A stretch of 64,000 bases of DNA from Oceanospirillaceae bacterium (GCA_013373085.1 JABXIM010000114.1:1-64000); one strand, 5' to 3'; positions 31,200-44,339 are shown, counted from the first letter of the stretch. The notes: generated by a model not told the origin, from the sequence alone. A program made the numbers and translations.

Positions 31200-31694
31200 T
31201 CAGGCTCGGCGAATATTGTTCAACGGCATGCTCAGCCGCTGGGTCCGGTGCAGCAGGTTCAGCAGCAGCACCACCCGTTCGGTTCCGTCGTAGCACTCGA
31301 ATATTGCATCCAGATCCGCAAAAGCCCCCTGGCAGATATGCACTGTATCGCCGGTTTTGAGCTCGCTCTCCGGCTCCTGCCCGGCCACGCGCTGGCGCAG
31401 TTCCTCGATAATATTGCTGTCGATGGGCAGGGGCATATCATTGAAGGTCACGAGGCGGCTGACGCCGCGGGTGGAGCGGATCGGGCGCCAGTTGTCGGCG
31501 ACCTGGTCGAGATAGATGAAGAGGTAGCCGGGGAACATCGGCTCGACCACGGTCTGGCGCTTGCCGCGGCGAATGCGCTCGGCGCTCAGCTTCGGCGCAA
31601 AACAGTCGTAGCCCTGGTTTTCGAGGTTCTCCCGGGCACGTTCTTCCTGTCTTGGCTTGGTCTGCAGCAGGTACCAGGCGCGCTGTACAGCCAT
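31200..31694 (-). CDS. rfaH: RfaH-type NusG paralog / transcription antiterminator
   Basis: MAVQRAWYLLQTKPRQEERARENLENQGYDCFAPKLSAERIRRGKRQTVVEPMFPGYLFIYLD; adjacent to surface polysaccharide genes. Confidence 0.88.
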   Translation of the reverse strand: MAVQRAWYLLQTKPRQEERARENLENQGYDCFAPKLSAERIRRGKRQTVVEPMFPGYLFIYLDQVADNWRPIRSTRGVSRLVTFNDMPLPIDSNIIEELRQRVAGQEPESELKTGDTVHICQGAFADLDAIFECYDGTERVVLLLNLLHRTQRLSMPLNNIRRA

Positions 31695-31825
31695 GGCGCT
31701 CTCCGTTTTATCCACCTGGCTATCGAGACCCGGTTCAGCCCCGACGCCTGCAATGCCATTGTTTCTCTAAAATACCACTGACCAAGCGTCTTACGCCTGC
31801 TCATAAGCTGTTGCCAGCTATACAA

Positions 31826-33109
31826 TTATAGCCGTTTGTCGACCTGGTCGAGCGGCAGCATAGCTTTCACGTCAAACAATACACTGTGCTCGGGGTCTCT
31901 GCACAGCCCCCGGATCCGTGCGGCGCCCATCTCCCGGAAATCGTCGTGGGCCACCGCCAGTATCACCGCATCGAACAGTCCAGGCTCAACCTTTTCCAGC
32001 AGCTCCAGCCCGTACTCGCGGCGCGCCTCCTCGGTGGAGACCCAGGGGTCGTATACATCGACCCGGCCGCAGTAACCCTCGAGCCTGCGTATCATATCGA
32101 TGACCTTGGTATTGCGGATGTCGGGACAGTTTTCCTTGAAGGACAGCCCGAGGACCAGCACCCGGGCGTCGGCGATCTGGATGCGCTTTTTGATCATCAG
32201 CTTGATGACTTCTTCGGCGACGTACTGGCCCATGCCGTCGTTGATGCGCCGTCCGGCCAGGATCACGTCGGGGAAATACCCTGCCGCCTGGGCCTTGTGC
32301 GTGAGGTAGTAGGGATCGACGCCGATGCAGTGACCGCCGACCAGTCCCGGGCGGAACGGCAGAAAATTCCACTTGGTACCGGCGGCCTCGAGCACTTCGG
32401 TGGTGTCGATGCCGAGTTTGCCAAAGATAATCGCCAGCTCGTTGATCAGCGCAATATTGAGGTCACGCTGGGTGTTCTCGATGACCTTGGCCGCTTCCGC
32501 CACCCGGATGCTGCTGGCGCGATGCGTTCCGGCCGTGATGATGCTGGCGTAGAGACTATCGACGAAGTCAGCCACCTCCGGTGTCGATCCGGCAGTGACC
32601 TTGACGATGCGGGTCAGGCGGTTGTGCTGGTCGCCCGGGTTGATGCGCTCCGGACTGTAACCGATGAAGAATTCACGATTGAATTCGAGGCCCGACACCG
32701 CTTCCAGCTCAGGTACGCAGACCTCTTCGGTCGCGCCCGGGTAGACGGTGGACTCGTAGATGACGATATCGTTTTGCTTCAGCACTGAGCCGAGCGCCTG
32801 GCTCGCACTACGCAGAGGCGAAAGGTCGGGCCGCTTGTGGGCATCGACCGGCGTCGGGACCGTCACGATATAGACGTTGCAGTCTGCGACGTCCTCCAGC
32901 CGATCGCTGAAGGCGAGCCTGGGCGCGTCCGCCAACTCTTCCGGCTCCAGCTCCAGGGTGCTGTCCGTGCCGCCCTGCAGTTCTGCGATACGCTGCGGGT
33001 TGATATCATAGCCGACGGTATCGAACCTGCGGCCGAACTCGACCGCCAGCGGCAGGCCGACGTATCCCAGCCCCAGTACGCAAATCCTGACTCGATCCAG
33101 GTCAAACAT
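31826..33109 (-). CDS. UDP-N-acetylhexosamine 6-dehydrogenase (TviB/WbpA family nucleotide sugar dehydrogenase)
   Basis: [52 protein letters not shown]. Confidence 0.93.
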   Translation of the reverse strand: MFDLDRVRICVLGLGYVGLPLAVEFGRRFDTVGYDINPQRIAELQGGTDSTLELEPEELADAPRLAFSDRLEDVADCNVYIVTVPTPVDAHKRPDLSPLRSASQALGSVLKQNDIVIYESTVYPGATEEVCVPELEAVSGLEFNREFFIGYSPERINPGDQHNRLTRIVKVTAGSTPEVADFVDSLYASIITAGTHRASSIRVAEAAKVIENTQRDLNIALINELAIIFGKLGIDTTEVLEAAGTKWNFLPFRPGLVGGHCIGVDPYYLTHKAQAAGYFPDVILAGRRINDGMGQYVAEEVIKLMIKKRIQIADARVLVLGLSFKENCPDIRNTKVIDMIRRLEGYCGRVDVYDPWVSTEEARREYGLELLEKVEPGLFDAVILAVAHDDFREMGAARIRGLCRDPEHSVLFDVKAMLPLDQVDKRL

Positions 33110-33223
33110 GCGTGGCGTCCTTGTGCTCGCGGTTGTGCAAAGACGGTATCATAGCGCCCGGGGCGACAGCGGGGCAAAGGCAAATCTCGTAGGCGTTCGT
33201 TCCTCCGAGCAAATCCAATAGGT

Positions 33224-33250
33224 CAATCGCCCACGGAGTGGGCTCCTACA
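33224..33250 (-). repeat. REP-like element (copy 1 of an inverted pair)
   Basis: Reverse strand TGTAGGAGCCCACTCCGTGGGCGATTG. Confidence 0.7.
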
Positions 33251-33295
33251 ACGCAATCCCGGCCCGGCAGCGGGTCGCAGGCAAAACCTTTTGTT

Positions 33296-33325
33296 TGTAG
33301 GAGCTCGCTCTGCGAGCGATCGGGC
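33296..33325 (+). repeat. REP-like element (copy 2 of an inverted pair)
   Basis: TGTAGGAGCTCGCTCTGCGAGCGATCGGGC. Confidence 0.75.
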
Positions 33326-33347
33326 GGCCAGTGATGAGTGGTGAATA

Positions 33348-35324
33348 GTGAGCGGCGACAAGCAAAACCGAAGCAGAATCGAACCTGCTCAGCTGCGTTG
33401 GGACGCGGATACACCCGTCTCCGGCCAGTTCGACGATATCTATTTCAACAAGGACGGCGGACACGCCGAGACGGAACACGTCTTTCTCGACGGCAACCGG
33501 CTGCGTGAGCGCTTCGCGTCGCTCGAGGCGCCCATTTTCAGCATTGCCGAAACGGGCTTCGGTACCGGGCTCAACTTCCTCTGTGCCCGCGCCCTGTGGC
33601 TAAAGCTGGCGCCAGCGGATGCCTGCCTGCATTTCGTCTCGGTCGAGAAGTATCCACTGCGCCCCGGGGATCTGGCCCGCGCCCTCGCCCACTGGCCCGA
33701 GTTCAGCAACGGCAGCGAACAGCTGCTGGCGCAGTACCCGCCCCGGGCGGCGGGCTTTCACCGTCTGGAGCTCGACGACGGCCGGGTCCGACTGACGCTG
33801 ATGTTCGGCGACGCCATCGACAGCTACTCGCAGCTGGAGGCCCGGGTCGACGCCTGGTTCCTGGACGGTTTCGCGCCGGCCAAGAACCCGGACATGTGGC
33901 AGCCGGAACTCTTCTCCCAGATCGCCCGCCTGAGCCGACCCGGCACCACGCTCGCAACCTTTACCGCCGCGGGCTTCGTGCGGCGGGGCCTGCAGGCGGT
34001 CGGCTTCAGGATGGAAAAAGCCCCCGGCTTCGGTCGCAAGCGGGAGATGCTGCGCGGCGCCTTTGGCGAAAGTGAACGCCTACTTTCGCTCAAGCCCTGG
34101 TTCGATCTTCCCGAATCCGCCTCCCGCCCTGCCAGCGTGCTGGTGATCGGCGGCGGGCTGGCCGGCTGCAGCGCCGCCCACTCGCTGGCCCGTCGCGGCA
34201 TCCGCGTGCAGCTCATCGAACAGGCCGACGTGCTCGCCAGTGGCGGCTCGGGCAACCGCCAGGGCGCCCTGTATGCAAAACTGCCGGTCAAACCGACGCA
34301 TCAGGGCAAGTTCCACGGTAGCGGGCTGCACTACAGCCATCACCTGGCGAAGCGGCTGCTGGGCGACGATGACTGGGCCGCCTGCGGCTTGCTTCAGCTG
34401 GCCCTGAACGAAAAAGAGCTCAACCGGCAGCAGCAGCTGATCGATGAAGCCTATTACCCAGCGGAGCTGGTGCACGCGGTCTCGGCTGCAGAAGCGGGAA
34501 CGCTCGCGGGACTGCCGATCGAGCAATCGGGGCTGTTCTTCGAGCTGGGCGGCTGGATATCGCCGCCGGCGCTGTGCCGGGCGCTCGTCGACCATCCGCT
34601 GATCGAGGTTCATACCGATACCCGCATCGGGCAGCTGCAGCGGAAGACTTCCGAAGGTTGGATTGCACTGGGTACCGACGGCACGCAATTGGCTGCCGAT
34701 GCGGTGGTGATCGCCAACGCGAGCGCAGCCCAGACCTTCGAGCAAAGCCGCCATTTGCCGCTCAAGCCCATTCGCGGCCAGGTCACCCACGCGCCTGCGC
34801 CGGATTCGCTGCCGGACCTGAAGACCGTGGTCTGCGGCGACGGTTATATCGCGCCGTCCACCGGCGGCACTTACGCCTTTGGCGCCACCTTCGACCTGCG
34901 CGATGACAGCAGCGACATTCGCAACCAGGATCACCAGCGCAATCTCGACACCCTGTCCGGGACTTTGCCAGCCCTGGCCCGAGCACTGGCGACAGAGCCT
35001 CTGGAAGGGCGTGTCGGCTTTCGCTGTTCGACACCCGATTACCTGCCTATCATCGGCCCCCTGCCCGTCCGGGACCGTTTTCTAGAGGATTACGCCCGGC
35101 TGCGCAACGACCGCAAGTGGCGCTTCGATACTGCACCCACGCATCATCCCGGACTCTATATCAGTGTCGGCCACGGCTCCAAGGGGCTGCTGACCTGCCC
35201 GCTCGGAGGCGAACTGCTTGCCGCGGTGATCTGCGCAGAACCCCTGCCGTTGCCACGGGATATCGTCGATGCGTTGAACCCGGCCCGATTTATCATCAAG
35301 AATCTGATTCGCGGGTCGATATAA
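33348..35324 (+). CDS. mnmC: Bifunctional tRNA mnm5s2U biosynthesis protein MnmC
   Basis: N-terminal methyltransferase (IAETGFGTGLNFL, WFLDGFAPAKNPDMW) plus FAD domain (VLVIGGGLAGCSAAHSLARRG). Confidence 0.96.
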   Translation: MSGDKQNRSRIEPAQLRWDADTPVSGQFDDIYFNKDGGHAETEHVFLDGNRLRERFASLEAPIFSIAETGFGTGLNFLCARALWLKLAPADACLHFVSVEKYPLRPGDLARALAHWPEFSNGSEQLLAQYPPRAAGFHRLELDDGRVRLTLMFGDAIDSYSQLEARVDAWFLDGFAPAKNPDMWQPELFSQIARLSRPGTTLATFTAAGFVRRGLQAVGFRMEKAPGFGRKREMLRGAFGESERLLSLKPWFDLPESASRPASVLVIGGGLAGCSAAHSLARRGIRVQLIEQADVLASGGSGNRQGALYAKLPVKPTHQGKFHGSGLHYSHHLAKRLLGDDDWAACGLLQLALNEKELNRQQQLIDEAYYPAELVHAVSAAEAGTLAGLPIEQSGLFFELGGWISPPALCRALVDHPLIEVHTDTRIGQLQRKTSEGWIALGTDGTQLAADAVVIANASAAQTFEQSRHLPLKPIRGQVTHAPAPDSLPDLKTVVCGDGYIAPSTGGTYAFGATFDLRDDSSDIRNQDHQRNLDTLSGTLPALARALATEPLEGRVGFRCSTPDYLPIIGPLPVRDRFLEDYARLRNDRKWRFDTAPTHHPGLYISVGHGSKGLLTCPLGGELLAAVICAEPLPLPRDIVDALNPARFIIKNLIRGSI

Positions 35325-35421
35325 CGGAAAAGGCGGAAAATCATTTAGCGGTAATTGGATGGCAGGCGGCCCAGGGCCACAGGGGCCACCTGCGCCAACT
35401 TGCCTTCCTGGAGGCCTCGTT

Positions 35422-36072
35422 ATGGCACTGGTGATTTACGATCAGGGCTACCGGATCCAGACGCCGGTGCGCGCCCTGTTCAAGCCGGGTGGCGTCGAGT
35501 CGGTCGAGGAGATCAAGGCGGCCCACACAACGGCCAGCGAAGAACAGCGAGTCCATGCCGAAGGCGAGCAGTACCGCATCAAGGGATACCAGGAGCAACT
35601 GCGCCGTTCACCACCCCGCTCCAAACCTCCGCTTCGCGGCTACGAGCGCCCGCTTGAACAGCAACCCAGGCCCGGCGCTCCGAGCCTGCCGGCAACCCTC
35701 TACATGAGTGCGCCGGTGCAATGGATCACGCGCAATGCCAGCATCGCCGATGCCCGTGACCGTATGCGCAACCTCAGGATCGAGCACCTGGTGGTGATGT
35801 CGCCCCAGGAACGCCCGTTGGGCATCGTGTCCTACTCTCAGCTCGAGCGCAGCGGCCAGCACCCTATGGTCAGCGTCGCCAGCATCTATTCCCGTCACCT
35901 GATCGCCGCCTCGCCCGACACCGAAGCCTCGCAGCTGGCCGCGACCTTCGTCGAGTACGAAGTCGGCGCCATTCCCATCGTCGACAGTCGCGACCGCCTG
36001 GTCGGTATCGTCACGCGCACGGATCTGCTGCGCCTGCTGATCAGCGGCGCCAGGATCGAGAGCTGGGCGTAG
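35422..36072 (+). CDS. CBS domain protein
   Basis: YMSAPVQWITRNASIADARDRMRNLRIEHLVVMSPQERPLGIVSYSQLE... and second CBS EVGAIPIVDSRDRLVGIVTRTDLLRLL. Confidence 0.88.
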   Translation: MALVIYDQGYRIQTPVRALFKPGGVESVEEIKAAHTTASEEQRVHAEGEQYRIKGYQEQLRRSPPRSKPPLRGYERPLEQQPRPGAPSLPATLYMSAPVQWITRNASIADARDRMRNLRIEHLVVMSPQERPLGIVSYSQLERSGQHPMVSVASIYSRHLIAASPDTEASQLAATFVEYEVGAIPIVDSRDRLVGIVTRTDLLRLLISGARIESWA

Positions 36073-36142
36073 GATGCCGGTATACGGAGCGCACCGCACC
36101 AGTTGTACCGGTGCGCTTCGCTCCGTTCAGCAGCACCCTACG
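36068..36142. repeat. Inverted pair of dispersed intergenic repeat (GTAGGRTGCCGGT...GCGAACCGCACC family)
   Basis: CGTAGGATGCCGGTATACGGAGCGCACCGCACC and GGTGCGCTTCGCTCCGTTCAGCAGCACCCTACG facing each other. Confidence 0.6.
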
Positions 36143-36158
36143 AACGCCGTTGAGCTCA

Positions 36159-36833
36159 TCACCGAGGATGTTTGGAATCGTTTGGCAACGCCTGGCTGCC
36201 GGTGGGTATCTCGATTGGCTCGCCCTTATCGCCGCCAAACAGTCTTGCAAGGAAACGAAACACCCGCTTGACGCCACGCCAGACCTTCGGCAGCAGCCAG
36301 ATCATCAGCAGGATGAAGACCACCAGGCCGGCGAGGAACAGCCAGGGGTTGTAGAGCGCAGTCCAGAGTCCGGCGATGACCACCACGTCCTCGCCGATCG
36401 AGGCCACCCAGTTACTGAAAGGCTCCGGCGACGTATTGATCAGCACCCGGCTGCCGGCCTTGGTCGCGTGCGTGCCGGCGGCGATAGTGCCCCCGACGAT
36501 AGCGGCCGCCAACCCCACCGGCGCACTGATATCCCCGACCGCCCCGGCCGCCAGCGCGGCGCCCGCAGGTATGCGGATAAAGGTGTGCAACGTATCCCAG
36601 CCGGTATCGACGCCGGGCACCTTGTCGGCGAAGAATTCGACGCAATACATGAAGCCCGCCGCCATGATCACCAGCGGGTCGCCGACCACTTCGAGGCCCG
36701 GCGGCAGCGTGATGTGGCCCATGTTCGACAAAACGCCGAGCATCAGCAGGGTGGCGTAGAGATTGATGCCGCTGGCCCAGGCCAGGCCCATGGACAGGGC
36801 GATCATCTGACTGATCTGGTCTAGCTGATCCAT
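36159..36833 (-). CDS. DUF4126-like membrane protein
   Basis: MDQLDQISQMIALSMGLAWASGINLYATLLMLGVLSNMGHITLPPGLEVV. Confidence 0.8.
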   Translation of the reverse strand: MDQLDQISQMIALSMGLAWASGINLYATLLMLGVLSNMGHITLPPGLEVVGDPLVIMAAGFMYCVEFFADKVPGVDTGWDTLHTFIRIPAGAALAAGAVGDISAPVGLAAAIVGGTIAAGTHATKAGSRVLINTSPEPFSNWVASIGEDVVVIAGLWTALYNPWLFLAGLVVFILLMIWLLPKVWRGVKRVFRFLARLFGGDKGEPIEIPTGSQALPNDSKHPR

Positions 36834-36950
36834 GGTGACCTCCGGGGGGTTGGGGATGGGCCATATGCTAAAGCTTAGACATAACCGGCAGGCGTATGGG
36901 ACCAGGCTTCAAAACCGGTACAGGGTCACGGTCTGCCATCATCCGCAGGT

Positions 36951-36988
36951 GTTGGGTTGCGCGGCTTCGCCGCTCCACCCAACCTACG
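36951..36988. repeat. Hairpin-forming intergenic repeat
   Basis: GTTGGGTTGCGCGGCTTCGCCGCTCCACCCAACCTACG. Confidence 0.5.
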
Positions 36989-37040
36989 AACGAACTGAGC
37001 CTGAAGCCGAGCTTGCCATGTGCCCGGCCCAGGCTTTCGT

Positions 37041-37252
37041 TTATTTGAGACTATCTTTCGTTACTATATTGCACTGCCCTGTACTTTCGCTGAACAGGAT
37101 CACCGCCCGGCCGCTGTCGAGCTGCTGGCGCACCTGGGCGATACGGCGGGCCAGTGGCGTTTCGACCTCGCCGTAGTCGGTGCCGTCCCGGGTGACGAAT
37201 TCGCTGATCAGGTTATCCAGGGTTTCCGGGGTAAGGTCGCGATGGGGAATGA

Positions 37253-37280
<28 letters not shown>
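37041..37280 (-). CDS. YheU family protein (UPF0270)
   Basis: IIPHRDLTPETLDNLISEFVTRDGTDYGEVETPLARRIAQVRQQLDSGRAVILFSEST; exact start uncertain. Confidence 0.8.
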
Positions 37281-40223
<2,943 letters not shown>

Positions 40224-40250
40224 TTACGCTCAGGCCGCCGGGGTAGATCG

Positions 40251-40289
40251 TCGGTGCGGTGCGTTACACTCACCGGCAGCCTACACGGA
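40251..40289 (+). repeat. Dispersed intergenic repeat, single copy between ligA and zipA
   Basis: CGGTGCGGTGCGTTACACTCACCGGCAGCCTACACGG, same family as 50755-50788. Confidence 0.5.
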
Positions 40290-40357
40290 TGGAACTCATG
40301 CAGGCTACCGGTAAAAGCGGGCATCGCACCGGTCATGCAATGCAACAGGCATCACGA

Positions 40358-41881
40358 TCAGGCGCGGGAGACGCTGCGCCGGCTGCGGTTGTGCATTTCG
40401 AAATCGCGGATGCGCTGGCGATAGTGCTCCTTGGTCTGGGGTCTCAGCACCGAGCGGTTCTCGTCGAGCAGATCGCCGTTCAGGTGCCGCGCCAGCGTCT
40501 CAGCAGTCGCCAGCATGCACTCGAAGGCGTTCATCACATCCCGCGGCTGCGCCATCGACATGAAGAAGGTAACCCCCGGCGTATGCACGGTCTCGATCGT
40601 CGCGGGATCGAAGGTGCCGGGATCGACAGCGTTCGCCATGCTGAACTGCACCGGCCCGCTGGCGCTGCCGTCTTCATGGCGGTGGAAGAGGTTCATGCTG
40701 CCCAGGTGCAGGTCGCAGGCTTCGAGAATCCGCTTCATCGTGGCACCCGGAAAGCCCTCTGCATTAGTCGCCACGACGGTAATCAGCAGCATGTGCTCGG
40801 GATCCGGCAACTCGAAGTGATCGTCCGCGGCCTTTGGCGGGTCTTTCTTCTCCGGCTCGCCGAACAGGGAATCCTGCTGCGGCGTTTCCCCTGCAACGGG
40901 GCGAGTAGCCCGGACCGGACGGGACCGTGGCTGAGGCTCCTGCTCCATCTCCGGCACCGGGCCCAACGGCATTTCCGACTGTTCCACCGGGGACTGCTCT
41001 TCAGGTGTGGTTTCGCGCGGTTTGCGCGCGCGCTCCATCAGCATCGGCACCGGTTTTTCCAGGTCGAAGGGCGCGGCTTCGGCAGCGCTATCATGCCGAG
41101 GGACCCCGGCTTCGGGTTGTGCCGTCTCAGGTGTGTGCGGCTGTTGCGCCTCAGACGGGTGTGGCGGATATTCTTCCGGAATTTCATCGAACAGCGGATC
41201 GACTTCATCCAGCGGTTTGCGGGCGAAAGGGCCACGCGGCGCCTCGCTCTGGGACTGGAGCCTCAGGTCCTGTTCCGGCAGCGACTCCTCTGCAGTCATG
41301 CGAGTTTCAGCGGTACGGGGCACCGGTTCGGGTTCGGGTTCGGCGGTGCTTTGCGTCGTCAAGCCCGTCGCAGCCTGGGGGGCAGCCACAGGGGCTACGG
41401 CTGCAGGCGCCGCAGCGATACGGGGCTTGCCGAGATCGTCGTCGATGTCATCATCGAAATCATCGAGATAGTCGCGCGAGTCGAAACGACCCGGCGACAG
41501 CGATCCAACCTCGGGATCAGCGCCGGCGGTTTCGGCCGGGCCGAATGAAAATGTCGCAGCAGCATTATCCGACTCGCCGGCGAAGGTGGGCTCGATACGC
41601 TCGGCCTCGGGCGCAGGTGCTTTCCTGGCACTGGCGGCAGTTGCGGTATGACGGGGTTTCGCCTCCGCTTCAGCCCCGGCGCGGCGGGCACCACCGTAAG
41701 GGAGTTCCGGATTGGACTGCTGCTCGTTCTCTGCCTCGTCGGGCAGATCCCGGGCACGCCGGTCTATATCCATGCGCAGGCTGTTGCGGCCCCCCCTGAC
41801 ACGCCGCCATCCGTCAAAGATAATCAGCGCAATCACCACTACGCCGCCGATAACAAGCCACTCTCTGAGGCTGATCTCCAT
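40358..41881 (-). CDS. zipA: Cell division protein ZipA
   Basis: MEISLREWLVIGGVVVIALIIFDGWRRVRGGRNSLRMDID; C-terminal ZipA fold FHRHEDGSASGPVQFSMANAVDPGTFD; next to ligA. Confidence 0.95.
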   Translation of the reverse strand: MEISLREWLVIGGVVVIALIIFDGWRRVRGGRNSLRMDIDRRARDLPDEAENEQQSNPELPYGGARRAGAEAEAKPRHTATAASARKAPAPEAERIEPTFAGESDNAAATFSFGPAETAGADPEVGSLSPGRFDSRDYLDDFDDDIDDDLGKPRIAAAPAAVAPVAAPQAATGLTTQSTAEPEPEPVPRTAETRMTAEESLPEQDLRLQSQSEAPRGPFARKPLDEVDPLFDEIPEEYPPHPSEAQQPHTPETAQPEAGVPRHDSAAEAAPFDLEKPVPMLMERARKPRETTPEEQSPVEQSEMPLGPVPEMEQEPQPRSRPVRATRPVAGETPQQDSLFGEPEKKDPPKAADDHFELPDPEHMLLITVVATNAEGFPGATMKRILEACDLHLGSMNLFHRHEDGSASGPVQFSMANAVDPGTFDPATIETVHTPGVTFFMSMAQPRDVMNAFECMLATAETLARHLNGDLLDENRSVLRPQTKEHYRQRIRDFEMHNRSRRSVSRA

Positions 41882-42055
41882 AATCCCGCTGCTATCCCAC
41901 GATTGACTAACTGACGCCCCTGAGCCGGCGCCGACTGCACCGGCCGCAAACTCTGGTAACTATAGACCGAGCGGCAACCGCTCCACAACCTGGTTAATCA
42001 GGCAGGAGTGGCCCGCCACCGCGAACAACCAGGCAAAACGACCGCTGCGCCCAAC

Positions 42056-43309
42056 CTACTCCACGACCTGGTCGATCACCAGCTCCAGCACTTTGGCATT
42101 GCCCTGCACGGCTACAGGGCTCAAGGTGCCGTAAAGGTCGCCGGTTTGCGCCGCCGGCGTGCCGCCGAGGGAGATACGTGCGCTGACCTCGACCTCGTCG
42201 ACGCTGGAAAGCCGCGCCTCCGGCGTCATTGCCAGGCTGTCGTCCAGCACCACTTCACGGGGCAGGTCCGAGACCTTGAGCTTGAGCGCGGCCAAAGGCA
42301 TGCGGCCGCCGACCGGCCGGGCAAAGACGAACACCGTCTGGTCCGGCGCCAGGTTCCCGCCGACACCTTCGCCAAGACGTACCGCCAGGCGGATTTCCGC
42401 CGGCGCCAGGCCAGACACTTCGGGTACCGGCTCGCCCCGGGCGCGGAGCTCCTGCTGAGCCCGCTCGATACCGGCCCGCAACGAGTTGCGGGCACCGGGG
42501 TCGGCGAACTTGAACGCCTGCCCCCAGTAATCGATAGCCTCGGCATAGCGCTGCCCCTCAAAGGCGTCGATACCGAGCAGCCCCAGCGACGTGACTTCCT
42601 GAGGATTGATTGCCAGCGCCCGCTCGACCTGGCGCCGCACCCGATCGTCCATCTTGCCGTCGTTGGCGAAGTACAGTGACTGGGCGTATTGTCCCACCAC
42701 ACCGGCGTACTGGGGCGCATCCTGCGGCAGCAGTTCCAGCACCCGGGCAAAGGCCGATACGCTGTCGCTGTAACGCTGCTGTCCCATGTAGGTGGTACCC
42801 AGCAGATACCAGCCTTCGGGATTCTCGGGGTTCAGCTCCAGCTCGTGCTCGAGTTGCGCCACCGCCTCCTCCAGCGTCGGCGTGCGACCATTGAACGGAT
42901 CGGGGCTGGCCTGGCGCTCCAGCGCCAGCTGCAACTGCGGCGCACTGCCGAGCTGCCAGTAAATGCCCAGTGCCGCTATCGGCAGCAGTACCGCCATCAC
43001 CAGGGCCGCCGCCCAGGAACCGCGGCCGACCCGGTCGCGGTTCTTTGCTTTAGCGGGCTCGCCTACGTCCTGCAGCAGGTTGCGCTCCAGCTCGACCTTG
43101 AGGTCGATGAAATCCGCCTCGGCCAGGTTGCCGAGGGCGCGCTCCTGCTCCAGCTCGTTCAGCCGCTCGCGAAAGATGTGAATATTCTGGTGATCACGAT
43201 CCTCGGCCTCTTCGTCCAGCGCCAGGCGCCGTGCCCTGAGCAGCGGCAGCAGTAAAAAGGCGACCGCCAGCACGGTCAACAGGGCTATTCCGGTCCAGAG
43301 ACCCGCCAT
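42056..43309 (-). CDS. ccmI: Cytochrome c biogenesis protein CcmI
   Basis: TM plus TPR region; end of ccm operon; ATG/TGA junction with ccmH. Confidence 0.92.
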   Translation of the reverse strand: MAGLWTGIALLTVLAVAFLLLPLLRARRLALDEEAEDRDHQNIHIFRERLNELEQERALGNLAEADFIDLKVELERNLLQDVGEPAKAKNRDRVGRGSWAAALVMAVLLPIAALGIYWQLGSAPQLQLALERQASPDPFNGRTPTLEEAVAQLEHELELNPENPEGWYLLGTTYMGQQRYSDSVSAFARVLELLPQDAPQYAGVVGQYAQSLYFANDGKMDDRVRRQVERALAINPQEVTSLGLLGIDAFEGQRYAEAIDYWGQAFKFADPGARNSLRAGIERAQQELRARGEPVPEVSGLAPAEIRLAVRLGEGVGGNLAPDQTVFVFARPVGGRMPLAALKLKVSDLPREVVLDDSLAMTPEARLSSVDEVEVSARISLGGTPAAQTGDLYGTLSPVAVQGNAKVLELVIDQVVE

Positions 43310-43803
43310 TACTTCTCATCCTGTTTCAGCAGTTCGTCGAGGCGCCGTTTTTCGGCCGCGGAGAGGTGGTGCTCGGGGTGTTCGTCGGCGGCAACGGCAC
43401 GGCGACGCTTGCGTGTAAGCACCAGCACCACGACAGCACCGATCAGCAGCAGGCCGAAGGGGCCGTACCACAGCAGCAGTGTCTCGTTGTTCAGGCGTGG
43501 CCGATAGAGTACGAAGTCACCGTAACGGGCCACCATGAAATCGACGATATCGTCATCGGAAGCGCCCTCCTGCAGCATCCGGTGGATCTCGTGGCGCAGG
43601 TCGGAGGCGATCGGGGAGTTCGAGTCGGCGATATTCTGGTTCTGACACTTGGGGCAGCGCAGCTCGGCGGTCAGGTGCTGAAAGCGTTCACGCGTCGCCT
43701 CGTCCTTGAACTCGAAGGCGTCGATCGCCGCCTGGGCCGCCAAAGGTAGCCACAACGCCAGCGCGAGCAGCAGGCGTCCCAAGCCCGACAGGCTGCTACT
43801 CAT
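43309..43803 (-). CDS. ccmH: Cytochrome c biogenesis protein CcmH (CycL)
   Basis: LRCPKCQNQNIADSNSPIASDLRHEIHRML. Confidence 0.97.
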   Translation of the reverse strand: MSSSLSGLGRLLLALALWLPLAAQAAIDAFEFKDEATRERFQHLTAELRCPKCQNQNIADSNSPIASDLRHEIHRMLQEGASDDDIVDFMVARYGDFVLYRPRLNNETLLLWYGPFGLLLIGAVVVLVLTRKRRRAVAADEHPEHHLSAAEKRRLDELLKQDEK

Positions 43804-44339
43804 GAGGCGCCTCCGTCGAGTTTCTGCATCACATCACGCAGCTGCCGCCAGACCTTCTCGTTGACCTCGCCGACATGGCGATAGCGGATGATACCGTCCT
43901 TGTCGAGCACATAGGTTTCCGGCGCGCCGTATACGCCGAGATCGAGCCCCAGCGTGCCGTTGGGGTCGAAGATATTCAGCACATAGGGATCCTGATAACG
44001 CTGCAGCCAGTCGTTGGCTTTGGCGCGGTCGTCCTTGTAGTTGATCCCGTATATGGTCACGCCCTCTTCCCGGGCAATCTTGTTGAGCTGAGCGTGTTCC
44101 TGCTTACAGGTCGGGCACCAGGTAGCCCAGACATTGACCAGCGCCGGCTTGCCCTGCAGGTCACGCTCGGTCAGGGTACGGCTCTCGTCATATAGCGAAC
44201 TGAGCTGGAACGCCGGCATCGGCTTGCCGATCAGGGCCGACGGCAGCTCGGTCGGATCGAGCTGCAGGCCGCGCCAGAGGAAGATGCCCATCGCGAAAAA
44301 GATGAGCAGCGGGATAAAGAGGATCAATCGTCGCATCAT
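43800..44339 (-). CDS. ccmG: Thiol:disulfide interchange protein CcmG/DsbE
   Basis: VNVWATWCPTCKQEH thioredoxin-like motif. Confidence 0.96.
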   Translation of the reverse strand: MMRRLILFIPLLIFFAMGIFLWRGLQLDPTELPSALIGKPMPAFQLSSLYDESRTLTERDLQGKPALVNVWATWCPTCKQEHAQLNKIAREEGVTIYGINYKDDRAKANDWLQRYQDPYVLNIFDPNGTLGLDLGVYGAPETYVLDKDGIIRYRHVGEVNEKVWRQLRDVMQKLDGGAS

